Source: Heterobilharzia americana
Taxonomy: Eukaryota; Platyhelminthes; Trematoda; Strigeidida; Schistosomatidae
DNA length: 64,000 nt
Assembly: GCA_944470555.2 (NCBI GenBank)
Contig: OX104134.1
Location: 16,781,248-16,845,247, forward strand
Direction: 5' to 3'
The notes beneath the pieces are model-generated. The model was given only the letters and a program-made list of their open reading frames with translations. It was not told the DNA's origin and searched no databases. Within the stretch, counting starts at the first letter, position 1; each line of letters opens with the position of its first letter. The position numbers and the translations under genes were made by a program. Of this stretch, positions 23,453 through 34,510 are shown one piece after another.

Positions 23453-24113
23453 GAAGTAAGGCGGGCGCTTTTTATATATGAAGCTCTGCCTGTCTTAACC
23501 AGAGTCACCTAAGTATAGTCACTGAATAATAAGATTTCAAGGACCCAAAATGGATTTGCTATATTTCTTGGATTAGCTTAAGGTGGGTGTCTTTAAGCAC
23601 ATGAAAACCGGTTTATTGATAGCGAACACAGCTATTAAGAAATTTTCCAATTTGCTTCAGTCCAGCCATGCCTGTTTTCCAAAATAGCTAGGGATTTGGC
23701 ATGTGTAGAACATAGTCAAAATACTTAAGTTTGATAAACAGATTGTGAGATTTACTTACTTTTTCTGGATCTTTGCTTCTATTCTCAATATTGCTGACCT
23801 GGTGGTTACACAATACATCTGGAGTGACATAAGCAAGTAGCCACGACTTAATACTTTCTTACGGTAAGTGGACACGCTTCGTAGATTCAGAGTTTAATAA
23901 AATATACAAATGATTCATATAAGGTCATCTGAGTTGATTGTTTTTTTCACTGCTGAAAATTATGTCCTATATTGAATGACGTTGTTTGGTACATTCTGAA
24001 GTTATTCTTTGAAAGGCTTCTTGCAACTTGATCAGATATTTTTTTGCTTATATTCAAAGAACCATTTGGTTTAATTCAGTGTGTGAAGTAATGCTATCTG
24101 TAATTTTGTGTAG
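23453..24113. other. Noncoding DNA, probably intron
   Basis: No gene or element recognised. It ends in the acceptor of the candidate exon at 24114. Confidence 0.4.
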
Positions 24114-24455
24114 ACCCCTTTTCTTGAGTATGACAATAATGTAACAACAATTGGTTATGATCCATGCGTATATGATGCGGTTGAATTTCATGTAGCAGAA
24201 AACCTCGAACATATTTCAAAAAAATGTCCCTCGAAATTCAAAACAGTAATGCAAATATATTTTAGGCAGCGAAACAAATTTGTAAGCTGTAACATACCAC
24301 CGAATAGTAAAGGAATGTTTATTACTTCTTTCTTTACAAATGTACAACCTACTGATTTCAGTAATATGATACGTGAAAGCAGTAGCGTAAATATTAATCA
24401 GATAAGTTCTTTAGAGTATTCTTATCTCCTTTTCAACATGTCATGGTGTTTTTAG
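24114..24455 (+). CDS. Candidate terminal exon of an unrecognised plus-strand gene
   Basis: After an acceptor (ctgtaattttgtgtag, ending at 24113) the frame is open for 113 codons to a TAG at 24453-24455. It starts TPFLEYDNNVTTIGYDPCVY, continues DAVEFHVAENLEHISKKCPS, and contains KFKTVMQIYFRQRNKFVSC. Composition (Cys, aromatic and charged residues well mixed) looks protein-like, but a frame of this length is expected about once by chance in AT-rich DNA of this size. The only methionine far enough upstream to serve as a start is internal, so it would be a 3' exon. No family recognised. Confidence 0.4.
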   Translation, partial: TPFLEYDNNVTTIGYDPCVYDAVEFHVAENLEHISKKCPSKFKTVMQIYFRQRNKFVSCNIPPNSKGMFITSFFTNVQPTDFSNMIRESSSVNINQISSLEYSYLLFNMSWCF

Positions 24456-25091
24456 AGGCATTAAAATTAAAAGCCATATTCATAATAATCAGTTACATTG
24501 TTTTAAAAATAGCAGTAAAAACAGTTTACGCTACTGTTATTAATTGTTAGTAGTATTACCATTGCTATTGTCATTGTTATTTGACTAATTTCGATTATGT
24601 TTGACACGGTTTTCATATACAGTCGTATATAGTGCATGTGCATCAGCTGCTATTGCATACGCCAGACTCATTAAATGTCGTCGGTACTCTTCAAGCAGTG
24701 GACCACGATTGTTCTGTTGTTTAGCATCTTTTGTAGTCGATATTAGAGAATACATCGAAGAGTTTAACTGACGTTCGGCTAGAAGGATCTAATCACAAAA
24801 AGAGAAGTAGATCACATAATGGCTGAAAATATGGTAAAGCTATGTTCAAAATCATTGCATTCTCACTAATGAAAGAGGCAATAATGCATTTAGATAACTC
24901 CAAAATTAAAAATGAACTAAAGGCAATTCAGCAAAGGAAATTTTCTTTTTGATGAAGTACTTTCAAAAGCTATTCAGTCGTAATCTTAGTTACAAGAATA
25001 TAAATATACTTCAATAGCTAGTGGATCAATATGAATTCATTAAAAATGGACCCATTAGCAATTGATAGGAATATAATTTGCTGCAACTATT
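24456..25091. other. Noncoding DNA before the SR2 insertion
   Basis: No gene or element recognised. It ends at the 9-bp target duplication attatgatt (25092-25100). Confidence 0.5.
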
Positions 25092-26211
25092 ATTATGATT
25101 GTAACCTCGCCTGGTTAACTAGTTCACTAGTTACTAGCCGGTCCTAAGCCCGGGTAAAGAGGGAAGGTTGGGCATAGGGCTAGCAACCCTACCCCGTAAA
25201 ACAAATCTGACAGCTAAAGAAACTTCGAGGCGCAAACGATATATAAAAAATAATAACAAAATTATTCCTCGCTGGAATCGGAGAGGCGAAATGACGCCAG
25301 TTGGTGAAAGTGTTCGGGAAGCCAATTGGCCGATGTGTCTTCTCTTCTCTCGATGAAAGCGAAAGTAAACGTGGGGACATGGAATGTCCGTACGATGTTT
25401 GAACCCAGCAAGGCAGCCCGGATTGCAAACGAGATGAAGAGGTATCACATTGAAGTGCTTGGAACTTGCGAAAGTAGATGGAATGGGATTGGACTCTCTA
25501 AACTGTCAACTGGAGATTCAATAATCTACTCAGATATTGTCACCCAGACGACAACCACTAGCGCACTGAGTTTTAGGATGGTTATCATGATGTCTCCAAC
25601 AGCATCGAATGCTGTCATACAGTGAGAACCAATCTCCTCTAGATGGATCATGACAGCAAGATTCAACTCAAAAGGAAGGAAGGAAGGTCACAATCATACA
25701 ATGCTATGCACTTACAAATAATGCAAATGAAGAAAGAAGGAGGAATTCTGCAGACAACTTCAATCACCACTGGACAAGACCTCAGTTGGCGATATTAAAA
25801 CCCATCCTAATGGGCTACATGAATGCCAAACTGGGAGGGGACAACACAGGAAGAGAACTAACCATGGGTCGAGAAGTGCATGGTGAGGTGATGAAAGAGA
25901 ATGGAGAATCGTCTGTGTATTCAACGATTTGGTGATTGGAGGTGAGGCAGTGTGTTCAAGCACAAGGATATCCACAAAGCGAGCAACATGAATTTTACCA
26001 GATGGACACACTAAAAACCATGTCGACTTTATCTCAATCTCAAGAAAAGTGGAGACGCAGTCTATTTGACACAAGGTCAAGAAGAGGAGAAGATGTAGGT
26101 TCACAGCACTCACTGTCTAGTGCAAGGAACCTACCTTCAAAATCAAGTTAAAAGCCTTCAAGGAAGCTGGTGATAGACCACAGTTCAAGTACAACACTCG
26201 GAAACTGAAGG

Positions 26212-27276
26212 ATGAAACTACAAAGGAAATCTTCACGTCAGTCAGCCATCAAGACAAAATGGGAGATATTGAGGAACATCCCTGAAGAAACCTGTGTGGA
26301 AGAACACTGGAAGTCTTTGAAAGAGATGTGGAAAGAAACCTGCACAACAGTATTAGGAAGGAAGAAGAAAGAAGATAAGGAATGGATCTCGACGGATACA
26401 CTGAAGCTGATAGAAGAGAGGAGGATGGTGAAACAGAATATAAACCAGTGCAAGGATGCTCAACGACAAGAGGAACTGAGCATAATGTATAAAACACTGG
26501 ACAAAGAAGTGAAGAAGAGTGGGTGGAAAGACAAAAGACACTTCTACAAAACACTGGCAAGTGAAGCAGAACAGGCTGCAGGTAGGAGAGACACAGACCT
26601 GACAACATTACATCAAATAACCATAACCATACTATCTGGGAAGAGATCAACGCAGACGAAACCAATAAAAGATGATGAAAGGAATTTAATTACCGTTGGA
26701 GAGAAACAAAGGAAACAGTGGGCTGACCACTTCAAGAAGCTCTTGAATCGACCACCACCGCCACCTGCACTTCGTCCAGAAATACCACCTGCAGCCGCTG
26801 AACCACAAGTGAACATAAATCCCCCAACAAAAACCGAGGTCCTGAACACCATAAAGCTACTGAAATGTGGGAAAGCAGCAGGACCAGATGGGATCCCACC
26901 AGAAGCACTGAAAACAGACGCAGAGATAACAGCAGACATGCTCACACCACTATTGCAGAAAGTCTGGAAGGAAGAGAAGATACCTGGTGATTGGAAGAAG
27001 GGTTACCTTGTCAAACCCCCGAAGAAGGGCAACCTATGTCTTTGCAAGAACTGGAGAGGGATCATGCTCCTGTCCACCCAATGCAAGCAAAATATTGAGC
27101 CGCATCATCCTGCAGAGGCTAAAGGAAGCACTGGATTCAAAACTACGACTGGAACAGGCTGGCTGGCTTCAGGAAGTACAAGTCATGTGCGCGTCAAATT
27201 GCAACGCTACGCTACGCATTATGGGACAGAGAATAGAATGGCAGTCAACTCTACACCTCAACTTCATCGACTTTGA
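26212..27276 (+). pseudogene. SR2-type ORF fragment: linker and N-terminal reverse transcriptase
   Basis: This is the longest open frame in the window, at 354 residues. Residues 1-180 are a charged, helical-looking linker between endonuclease and RT (KWEILRNIPEETCVEEHWKS). A proline-rich segment (PPPPPALRPEIPPAAAE) follows around residues 181-200. RT motifs 0-1 come next (NTIKLLKCGKAAGPDGIPPE, about residues 212-231; KNWRGIMLLST, about residues 281-291). After residue about 296 the frame drifts out of phase with the element's protein. The real continuation is in the next frame at about 27080-27300. Confidence 0.75.
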
Positions 27277-27568
27277 GAAGGCCTTTGACAGCGTCGACTG
27301 AGAGGTAGTTTGGAAACTGCTTCAATACTACGGAATACCACAAACCTTTACCTGCCTCATTCAAAAACAGCTACATGAAGACGCCACATGCCAGCCAAGT
27401 AATTCACAATGGGAAGCTCAGTGATGCTTTTGAAGTGAAGACAGGAGTGAAATATGGTTACCTACTATCCCCCATGATATTCCTGATTGTGGTCGACTGG
27501 ATCATGCAGCAAACAGTGGGAGCGAGAAGAGGGGTATACGCTGGACTGCGGAAAAGAACCTAGAAGAT

Positions 27569-28036
27569 TTGGATTTCGCCGATGACTTGTGCCTGATGTC
27601 ACATAAACTTGAAGATCTGCAGGCAGAAACTAACAAGTTGATAGAAGAGGCAGCGAAGACGGGACTTCAAGTGAATATAGAGAAGACAGAGGTGATGAAG
27701 ATACCCAACCAACAACAACAACAAACTCCAATCACCATCAACGGGAGAAACTTAAAGGAAGTAACCTCCTTCACCTATCTAGGAAGCACTGTTTCAACTA
27801 CAGGCGGCACAGACGAGGATGTCAAAGTCAGAATCGGAAAAGCAAGACAGGCGTTCATTAGCCTGAAACCAGTGTGGAGATCTGCACTCAGCATAAAGCG
27901 TGAACAAGATCCGGATTTTCAACACCAACTTCAGTCAAGTCAGTGCTTCTGTATGGTTCAGAGACTTGGAGCGTTACGAAAGGCGTTTCCCATAAACTAC
28001 ATTCATCAACAACTGCTTAAGCTGGCTCGTTACTGA
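27569..28036 (+). pseudogene. SR2-type ORF fragment: RT catalytic FADD box and C-terminal domain
   Basis: The frame begins with the catalytic box (FADDLCLMSHKLEDLQAETN) and runs through VNIEKTEVMKIPNQQQQQTP to the RTE C-terminal domain (TSFTYLGSTVSTTGGTDEDV). A CAA repeat encodes the Gln run at about 27710-27725, and longer or changed versions occur in the other SR2 copies. Frame is lost near 27920. The tail of the protein (WIGYTLRKPTKDITHQA) continues at about 28140-28195. Confidence 0.75.
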
Positions 28037-28403
28037 AGCTCAGATGGCCAGAAAGAATAGGCAACAAGGAACTGTCGCTGGGCAACGAACCAACCAAGAA
28101 CCTATAGTTGAACAAATATGCATTGGAAGGAAGTGGAAATGGATTGGGTATACACTGAGAAAGCCGACTAAGGACATCACGCACCAAGCCAGGCCCTCGA
28201 GTGGAACCTCGATGGGAAGTGACGAGTTGGACGTCCGTGGCGAGGGTGACATGGAGAAGATCGTGGGAGGAGGAAATGAGAGCTTGTGGGCTGTCGTGGA
28301 GCCAGGTTCAAAAAATTTCAGAGAATAGAGTTCACTGGAGACGTGCTACTGAATCCCTATGTTCCATTAGGAACCCAAAGGACTAACAATAATAATTATG
28401 ATT

Positions 28404-29069
28404 CTACAGCTTTTGGAAGTGATTTGTTTAAATGAAAATTTTCTTTGCCGAACTATCCTTTGTTAGCTCCAGGAAGGATAGTGGGATATTCTAGTGAATG
28501 TAGAGGATTCCTAATAAACGGCTGCTCTGAGCTGTACATGCCTAGAGTAATTTATGTCGAAAAAACTTCAGCAGGAAAATGATTTCGAAATAAAATAATG
28601 TGGAATATTCAGTCATAAAATCTAACCAGACACTAGAAAGTACAAACTTCTGACGTAGTCATCCACATGTTAGAAGTCTGTAGCTGAGAACTACTAATAT
28701 TATGACCTAAAACTTATTGATATAGATGTATCCATTACCTATTATCAATCAAAATAACTCAGTTCTGGTTCAAACTTTAAGTGATACCCTTCTGTTTGGA
28801 GCGCTGGACCTTTCAGTCTATTTAAGAAGCCGACAGGTTTTTTCGACACCATGCTTTGTAAGTGTTTTAGGCCAGATTGCTATATATGTCTATCATATAT
28901 GTAAAAATACTTATGGCAGTTTTTACGAAAACACTTAATTATACTATACATGACATGAAAGCCTGTCCTTCTTCCTTAGTCATTTTTACTAGCGAGCTAC
29001 TTACCCTGTATTACTCGTTATTATTATTAATAATACTAGTAATAAACGCATGACTCGAAACAACACTTA
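28404..29069. other. Noncoding DNA, no gene seen
   Basis: A 70-aa plus frame at 28726-28938 has no family features. Nothing else was recognised. Confidence 0.4.
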
Positions 29070-29805
29070 TGGTACAGTATGGAATACTCAGCATGTAGTA
29101 GTTCAAAAAATTCATCTCCTGTACAATATCGTTAGGTGAATAGTGTTAACAATTATAGTAACAAAAGCCACAATGTGAATCAGGCACCTGGTATTACATT
29201 GGTGTCTGGTTTGAACCGGTGAATGACAAGAATATCTAGCGTAATTTTTGTGGTGACAGTTTATCCAACCAATACCAAGATCTGTGATTTGACAAGTTAT
29301 CCAAATAATTGTAATGTACTGTATTTCCGTGTATTCGTAACGCACTCGAAATTTGACTCATTCACCTTCCAGTTTCGATTTCTATACTGTCTCACTACTT
29401 CGTTGTCAAGCTTTACCATTCGTCAGTTATCTTTAATTATAAATGCAAGTACATCCTGTGTACTTGTTGAGTCGTTGGCTCCCCTTTATCTCTTCCTCTT
29501 TTCCCTTCCACATTCTCGTGGCCACCACCAAACTCACTGCTCTCCACACCCCCTGCAACAACGTACCTACCTACAGGGTAGACGAAAACGCATCAACAGC
29601 TGGTCGTTACATATTTATAAGCGTATCTCTTACCGGTGTATCTTATTTTCTTTGTCTTGTTGTTAGCTTGGAGAACGGTAGTTTGAAACCACTTAGAATG
29701 TGTGCAAGAGTGGATGATGCGCTTAAAAGATATTCGGAATATTAAAACAAATAAGAGAAGAAGGATTTCATGAAATGTATTCCGTGGAAAATTTTCGGTA
29801 GCCCA
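29070..29805. repeat. 737-bp direct repeat, copy 2
   Basis: Same orientation as 22716-23452 and nearly identical. It is one base shorter at the attataaatg site, which joins two frames into a 147-aa plus frame at 29223-29666. That change shows those frames are not conserved coding sequence. Start-to-start distance is 6354 bp. Confidence 0.9.
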
Positions 29806-30861
29806 AAGTTTAGGCCAAGTGCCCTCAGATTTATGTCGGATTGTTTAGGTGGTCGAATAACTATCTTTGTTATCTGACAATAAATTCTTTGCATTATATG
29901 GCTTTATACATAAATAAGTGTTTTATTGGAGGAGATTATATTTGAAATTTAATAAAATTTTGATTGTGATTTATAAAAAAGACACTATGTGTATTACTAA
30001 TCTGGTATATCTTTTTACATTTGATGATAATTCCCGTCGAAATCTTCTAATAATTTTACGTCTGACTTACCAAAATTTTAATACTGTTCTTCAGTATTCT
30101 TGGCGTATTGTTTCTAATCAGAGCTGAACAACTAATTGTAAACTCGGAGACTTGAGTAGACTATCAATTACTTGTTTTTCATTCACACTAATATTTAGCG
30201 GAAATTTTAATTAGCTGAGGAAGACTGAAAGTCGAATTAGCGTTGGGGCAGTATGGCATAGAATTAATGCTCTTAAGGTTTTTTGCTTTGATCAGTTTAA
30301 AATACTTGAACAAGTATATTAAAGATCATGTAGTTATTGACCGAGTGCAGCAACTGTTCAGTTAAGTTGAGTAGTGAGGACAACAGTAATTTTAATCATT
30401 GGGAAAATATATGAAGCATACTCAAGTCTCCAGGAATTTAGTATTTCTTTTGGAAGCTTCTTGTTCATGGAATTTTGTCTGAAATTAGTCCATTAATTTT
30501 TTTTATAGATTTACTGTTAGAAGTGAGTGTTGCTGCGAAAATGTTGTCCACCACATTTGGTAATGGATGAATTACAGGAGTCATTTGAAAGGTTTCACCT
30601 TATTCCCATTACCGGTAAAAACTGTGAGGTTGGCTTCTTTATCTTCAAGAGTGATTTATTTTGTTTGACACAGAACATAACATTCATCAGTACCCAGTTA
30701 CCTTTGCTACCGTGAGTCGACTGAACCTCAAAATATGACGTACACTGGAAGAAAAGGTCTCAAAACTTTAGGAAAGCATATTTCTCTCCACTACTGAAAA
30801 CATGAGGCATTAGAATTAAGTTATCCAGATATAAATTTTACTACTGAGACGTAAATATTTT
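29806..30861. other. AT-rich noncoding DNA, no gene seen
   Basis: Frames at 29918-30127 and 30527-30715 (+) show no recognised features. Confidence 0.4.
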
Positions 30862-30990
30862 ATAATGGATGATAATTGAAGGTGGGATGAAAATTTAGAC
30901 CACAGCGGGATCCAAACCAGATACAACCAGGTTTCTGGTTTCCAATATAATACTGGTCTGCCAAACCACAGCTACTTCGGATAGTCAAAG
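30862..30990 (-). mobile_element. tRNA-derived SINE, minus copy
   Basis: On the minus strand an A-box-like block (TAGCTGTGGTTTGGCAGACC) is followed by CCAGAAACCTGG, a B-box-like GGTTTGGATCCC, and a tail ending CCCACCTTCAATTATCATCC. The second half aligns with the plus copy at 31148-31262 base for base with few changes (CCAGAAATCTAG, GGTTCGAATCC, CCACCTTCAATCATCACCC). It lacks a hammerhead block, so it is a different family from the Sm-alpha-like relics. Confidence 0.6.
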
Positions 30991-31147
30991 TGGTAATCAA
31001 CATGATGCTGCCTCTGATTAGGTTAGATTTGGATTTGGATGAGATATCGTGGTTAGGCAGCCAGTGTGAGTACGACCAAGCGATAATAACGCATCATGAA
31101 TTCACATGGTATTCGGGTAAAACCCTTGGTAAGACGAAAATCTCGTC

Positions 31148-31262
31148 AACAGCCGGACCTCATAGCATAGTTGGTAAAGCATCAGGCCAGAAATCTAGTG
31201 GTAGCTGGTTCGAATCCATCTGCTGTCCAAATTCTCATTCCACCTTCAATCATCACCCGGTA
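31148..31262 (+). mobile_element. tRNA-derived SINE, plus copy with intact A and B boxes
   Basis: An A box TAGCATAGTTGG (31166-31177) fits the RNA polymerase III consensus. A B box GGTTCGAATCC (31207-31217) is a perfect match. The intervening sequence has a possible anticodon-arm remnant, but acceptor and D stems do not pair well, so this is not a functional tRNA gene. The unrelated tail shared with 30862-30990 marks it as a SINE. It may still be transcribed by polymerase III. Confidence 0.65.
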
Positions 31263-31305
31263 TAAATACTAGTCTGCCAAACCACGGCTATCTCATATAG
31301 TTATA
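31263..31305 (-). mobile_element. Head fragment of the same SINE in inverted orientation
   Basis: The sequence ctagtctgccaaaccacggc just after the plus copy is the reverse complement of the head found in the minus copy (tggtttggcagacca). The plus SINE therefore abuts the head of an inverted neighbour. Confidence 0.5.
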
Positions 31306-32614
31306 ACATAAATAATTCTTAGGTTACTGAATTATAGTATACATTGCTCCAGTGATCATTATATAATATACGTATTTCCTTATTCTTCAGTAATGAAAAG
31401 GGACTTACGGTTTTTATTGTAAGTCCAAACGTTTGGAAGTCACAAGCCTCACATATTTAGATCAGTGGCATTCAAACATACTTCACCAAATGGCCAAGTA
31501 GATTACAGCATTTATAATGGTTACGTGACGGTGACCATATCATGTACAAAAGATTTCAGAACTCATGTAGGACATAAATATCTTAAATTTACTACAGCTC
31601 TTGCAACAGAGGGGGCGAAAAACTTGACTTTGTTGTCAAAGCAGTAAATGTTTTATTCCGTTAATCGTAACAGGTTTTTTGAGCAATACTGTAGTACATA
31701 AAAGTAACTCTGAACTTTAGATATAGGAAACAATGTAACCTATGCATTATATTTTAAGAAAAAGCACTTATAACAGCTGACAGTAATAGCGATATTTCTA
31801 AGATGTAACGCCAAGCATATAATTAAAAACTTTTGTCATAACGAAGTTAATAAGTAAATTAATATCTAACACAGATTACAAACTAGATAAGTTAAGCCGT
31901 AATTTTTGCACTTGATCTTATATGCACGAAGTCTGACGTACTTACTGCTTACCTTACCTAAAGAAAGACAACTGGGAAGTTGTGATTCAAGAGAATGCAA
32001 GGAATTCAATAAAATAATTGCTATCGACTGTTTACTGTTCAACAGTGTCTATGAGATGAGTTACAAGTGCACCGGTTACGCTGCTGACAACTTTCTACGT
32101 CTTACACAATATGACATGATGGATTAAGCAGAGAGCTATAAAGGGGGATAGGCAAGATGCTAAAGGTGGTATATCAGGACGGTAAAATTTGGATTATACC
32201 TGAAAGATTTTTAAAAACTGACCAACCCACATTGAGAACAAGAAAAATGCAATGAAAAACTCAGCATAAGACCTATCACATCCGATACATTCTTTAATCC
32301 GGAGTTATCAACAGATGTGGACAGATTGCGTAAGTCCTCTTCATGTCCAGAGTCCAAATTAACAGTCTAACATTTCGAAAGATTAAACACAAAAACATTC
32401 AAGGAAAACTGTCATACAATATTAGTTGGGAAGTTATCAAGTTTAGAGTAATGTTATATGAAGATGACTAAGATGGAAAATTTCAAACCATTAGCCTATT
32501 CGGGGAAATAAATTGTAGTTAAAAAAAAGAATCATTAAAAAGAAAGGAAAAAGAAGAGCAGGATAACAGTGCATTGAGGGACATCATCTCCCCTATACAT
32601 ACGGTTTCATACTT
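31306..32614. other. Noncoding DNA with two protein-like short frames
   Basis: A plus frame open from about 31424 to 31647 (75 codons, containing HTSPNGQVDYSIYNGYVTVT) and another at 31906-32127 (73 aa, containing KEFNKIIAIDCLLFNSVYEM) read like protein but have no recognised family and no clear splice borders. They may be chance or gene remnants. Confidence 0.3.
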
Positions 32615-32785
32615 TCCTTTAGATAGATGAGCGTTTCAGGAGATCGGTCCCGAGTTTGAATCCAAATAGTAACAACATCCTCCACTCGTAGACAGGCAAA
32701 TCTAGATGACGAGTCCCTAATAGGACGAAATGAGCGTCCTGAATTGCACTGTTAGCCACTATTCACCATTAAGAGATAAAGCCAG
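32615..32785 (+). mobile_element. Sm-alpha-like SINE relic with nearly complete hammerhead
   Basis: A B-box-like CGAGTTTGAATCC lies at 32651-32663. The hammerhead block at 32704-32745 reads ATGACGAGTCCCTAATAGG, then ACGAAATGAGCGTCCTGAATT. Stem II GUCC/GGAC with its loop, the GAAA box and the GUC cleavage triplet (before CTG) are all present. Position 7 of the core may be any base, so the C in TGACGA is allowed. The one core defect is C3 changed to A, which should abolish cleavage. This is the clearest hammerhead relic in the window. Confidence 0.7.
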
Positions 32786-34039
32786 TTTGGAAACGAGATC
32801 TAAATGTGTCTGGACAAGCTTATTGAGCGAGACGAATCTTGGGGAAGAAACAAAAACTGAAGCAGTATTCTAAAATGTTCACCAAACATACTTAACAAAT
32901 ATTTCTTGAAAATAAGCAATATTACGGTTATTTTGTGAGGGATAAAATAAATCCTGAACATGAATTGATCATATGGTAAGCAGTGGCTTTGAACGCATCA
33001 TCGTCATCAATATCAATATACGATCAGGCTTTACTGCGTAACGGTCCGAGTTGCCACAGCTCATATCAGTACACCAAGTAAAAAGGCAGTGAGGCGCAAG
33101 ATAAAGATAAGAAAATTCAGTCAAACGAAATAGAAAGTCCGAAAAGAGAGAAAGAAAGAATAAGAAAATGGTGAAATTCGGTACAGCGTCGTTAAAATGA
33201 GGATAATGTGTGTATACATCTGCACCACTGACATCGGTTTTGAGCCATATCACCTAGAGTCTCCAACCACTGGTTCCTCTTGTCCCACAGACCCCAACTG
33301 ACTAGTCTGCATCACCCCACATGGCTTAAACCAACAGTCACAGACTTGATGCATTGTTTCCATGTTTTAGTGTGGCCACCTCGGACCTTTTTCCAGCCTG
33401 GACCTACTTCGGCCAACATTGTGTGAGGAGGCAATCAGTGACTGGGCATATGTAATACGTGTTCCAAACATCTCAGTTTATGAAGGTTCATAACCTCGTC
33501 AACTGATTTACCTCCACTCCCTAAAAATCTATACTTGACTTCTGCGTTACTCACGTGGTGACACCACGAAACGCAGCCTATGCCATAAAGGCAATGGTGA
33601 TCAAACACCTGAACCCAGCCTTCTCATGTCTTCCACCTTCAATCGCCATGTTTCACAGCCATGCATACAGTAGAACAGAGCGGACTGCTGTGCAGATGCA
33701 GTACAAGCGACCCTTAATAGACAATCGGATATCACAGCGGTGCCATAAGTGGTGTAAGTTGGCCAAAGCCAGCTAGCCGAGCCGTTTGTATCTGTGCAGA
33801 GATTTCATCGTCCACTGAGCCACTAGGGAAGGGCTGATCCTGCTTCCCAGAAAGTGAAGTAGTCGACACACTCAATCACTACACTCTCTATTGTTAGCCA
33901 TGGTGGGGCACCGTTGAAGACCAACGCTGGAGCAACAATTTGCATTTGGGTGGTGAGAAACTCATCCCAAACATTATCAAATTGCCACTCAAAGTGTTCA
34001 GAAGACTCTGCATCTTGTCAGCATCTTCACCTAACACGA

Positions 34040-34510
34040 CTATGTCATGTCATCTGCATATTCTAGGTGTAATGAAAATTCTCCTTTGATTAGATCAACG
34101 TCTGTGTAATCAGGTGACGAGAGGGAGACCTCCATGAGAATATCTAAGATAAAGTTGAATAAGAATGGAGAGAGTGGGAACCCTTGATGGACACCACTCG
34201 ATGAGCACAGCTCCGCATATATCTCACCATAGGCTCTAACATGCCAACAAGTGTTCGAGTAGGGCGCCTTCAATGAAGTGATGTACTTACTCGACACGCC
34301 TTTCAGTGAGAGACACTGCCATAAGACTTCTCGATCAACGGAGTCGAATGCCGCCGCCTTCAGGTCGAGAAATACAGCTAGTGTTGCGCCTCGATAGGCG
34401 TGCCTATGTTCCAGAAGCTGGTGGAGTGTGAATATTTGGTCGACATACCTGTGGCCGGGTCTAAAGCATGTCTGCCTGGTTTTCTCGGACTTGTTGTTCC
34501 CGATCTGCAC
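34040..34510 (-). pseudogene. Reverse transcriptase core of the SR3/Perere-3-type element
   Basis: A 156-residue frame holds RT motifs 2a-B-C: VDQIFTLHQLLEHRHAYRGA, then AVFLDLKAAAFDSVDREVLW with motif A, GVHQGFPLSPFLFNFILDIL with motif B, and LEYADD with motif C at its end. Motif A carries one extra Ala (LKAAAFDS rather than the usual LKAAFDS). After YADD a 5-bp tandem duplication (gacatgacat) shifts the frame and brings a stop, so the thumb and C-terminus are separated from the core. Confidence 0.8.

Larger units (their letters stand above)
25101..28394 (+). mobile_element. SR2-type (RTE clade) non-LTR retrotransposon, near full length but disabled
   Basis: Target duplications attatgatt at 25092-25100 and 28395-28403 bound the copy. 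The first reading frame (25326-25625) opens with the endonuclease start VNVGTWNVRTMFEPSKAARI followed by ESRWNG. A long frame (26212-27276) covers the linker and the start of RT (LKCGKAAGPDGIPPEALKT). RT motif A (NFIDFEKAFDSVD) is intact at about 27260-27298 but is followed at once by a TGA (27299-27301), where relatives have Arg. The later RT frame has FADD at 27575-27586 and the C-terminal domain (YLGSTVSTTGGTDEDVKVRI) at about 27775-27835. At least four frame breaks make it inactive. SR2 is the established schistosome element with this architecture; the assignment is by motif. Confidence 0.85.

Noticed and set aside
26249..26665. 138-aa minus frame
   Set aside because: Antisense shadow of the SR2 linker/RT frame; low-complexity Ser/Leu reading.
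29223..29666. 147-aa coding region in the direct repeat
   Set aside because: In the other copy one extra base splits the same stretch into two frames, and no family is recognisable.
31155..31230. Functional tRNA gene
   Set aside because: A and B boxes are good, but acceptor, D and anticodon stems do not pair and the sequence is repeated with a non-tRNA tail, so it is a SINE head.
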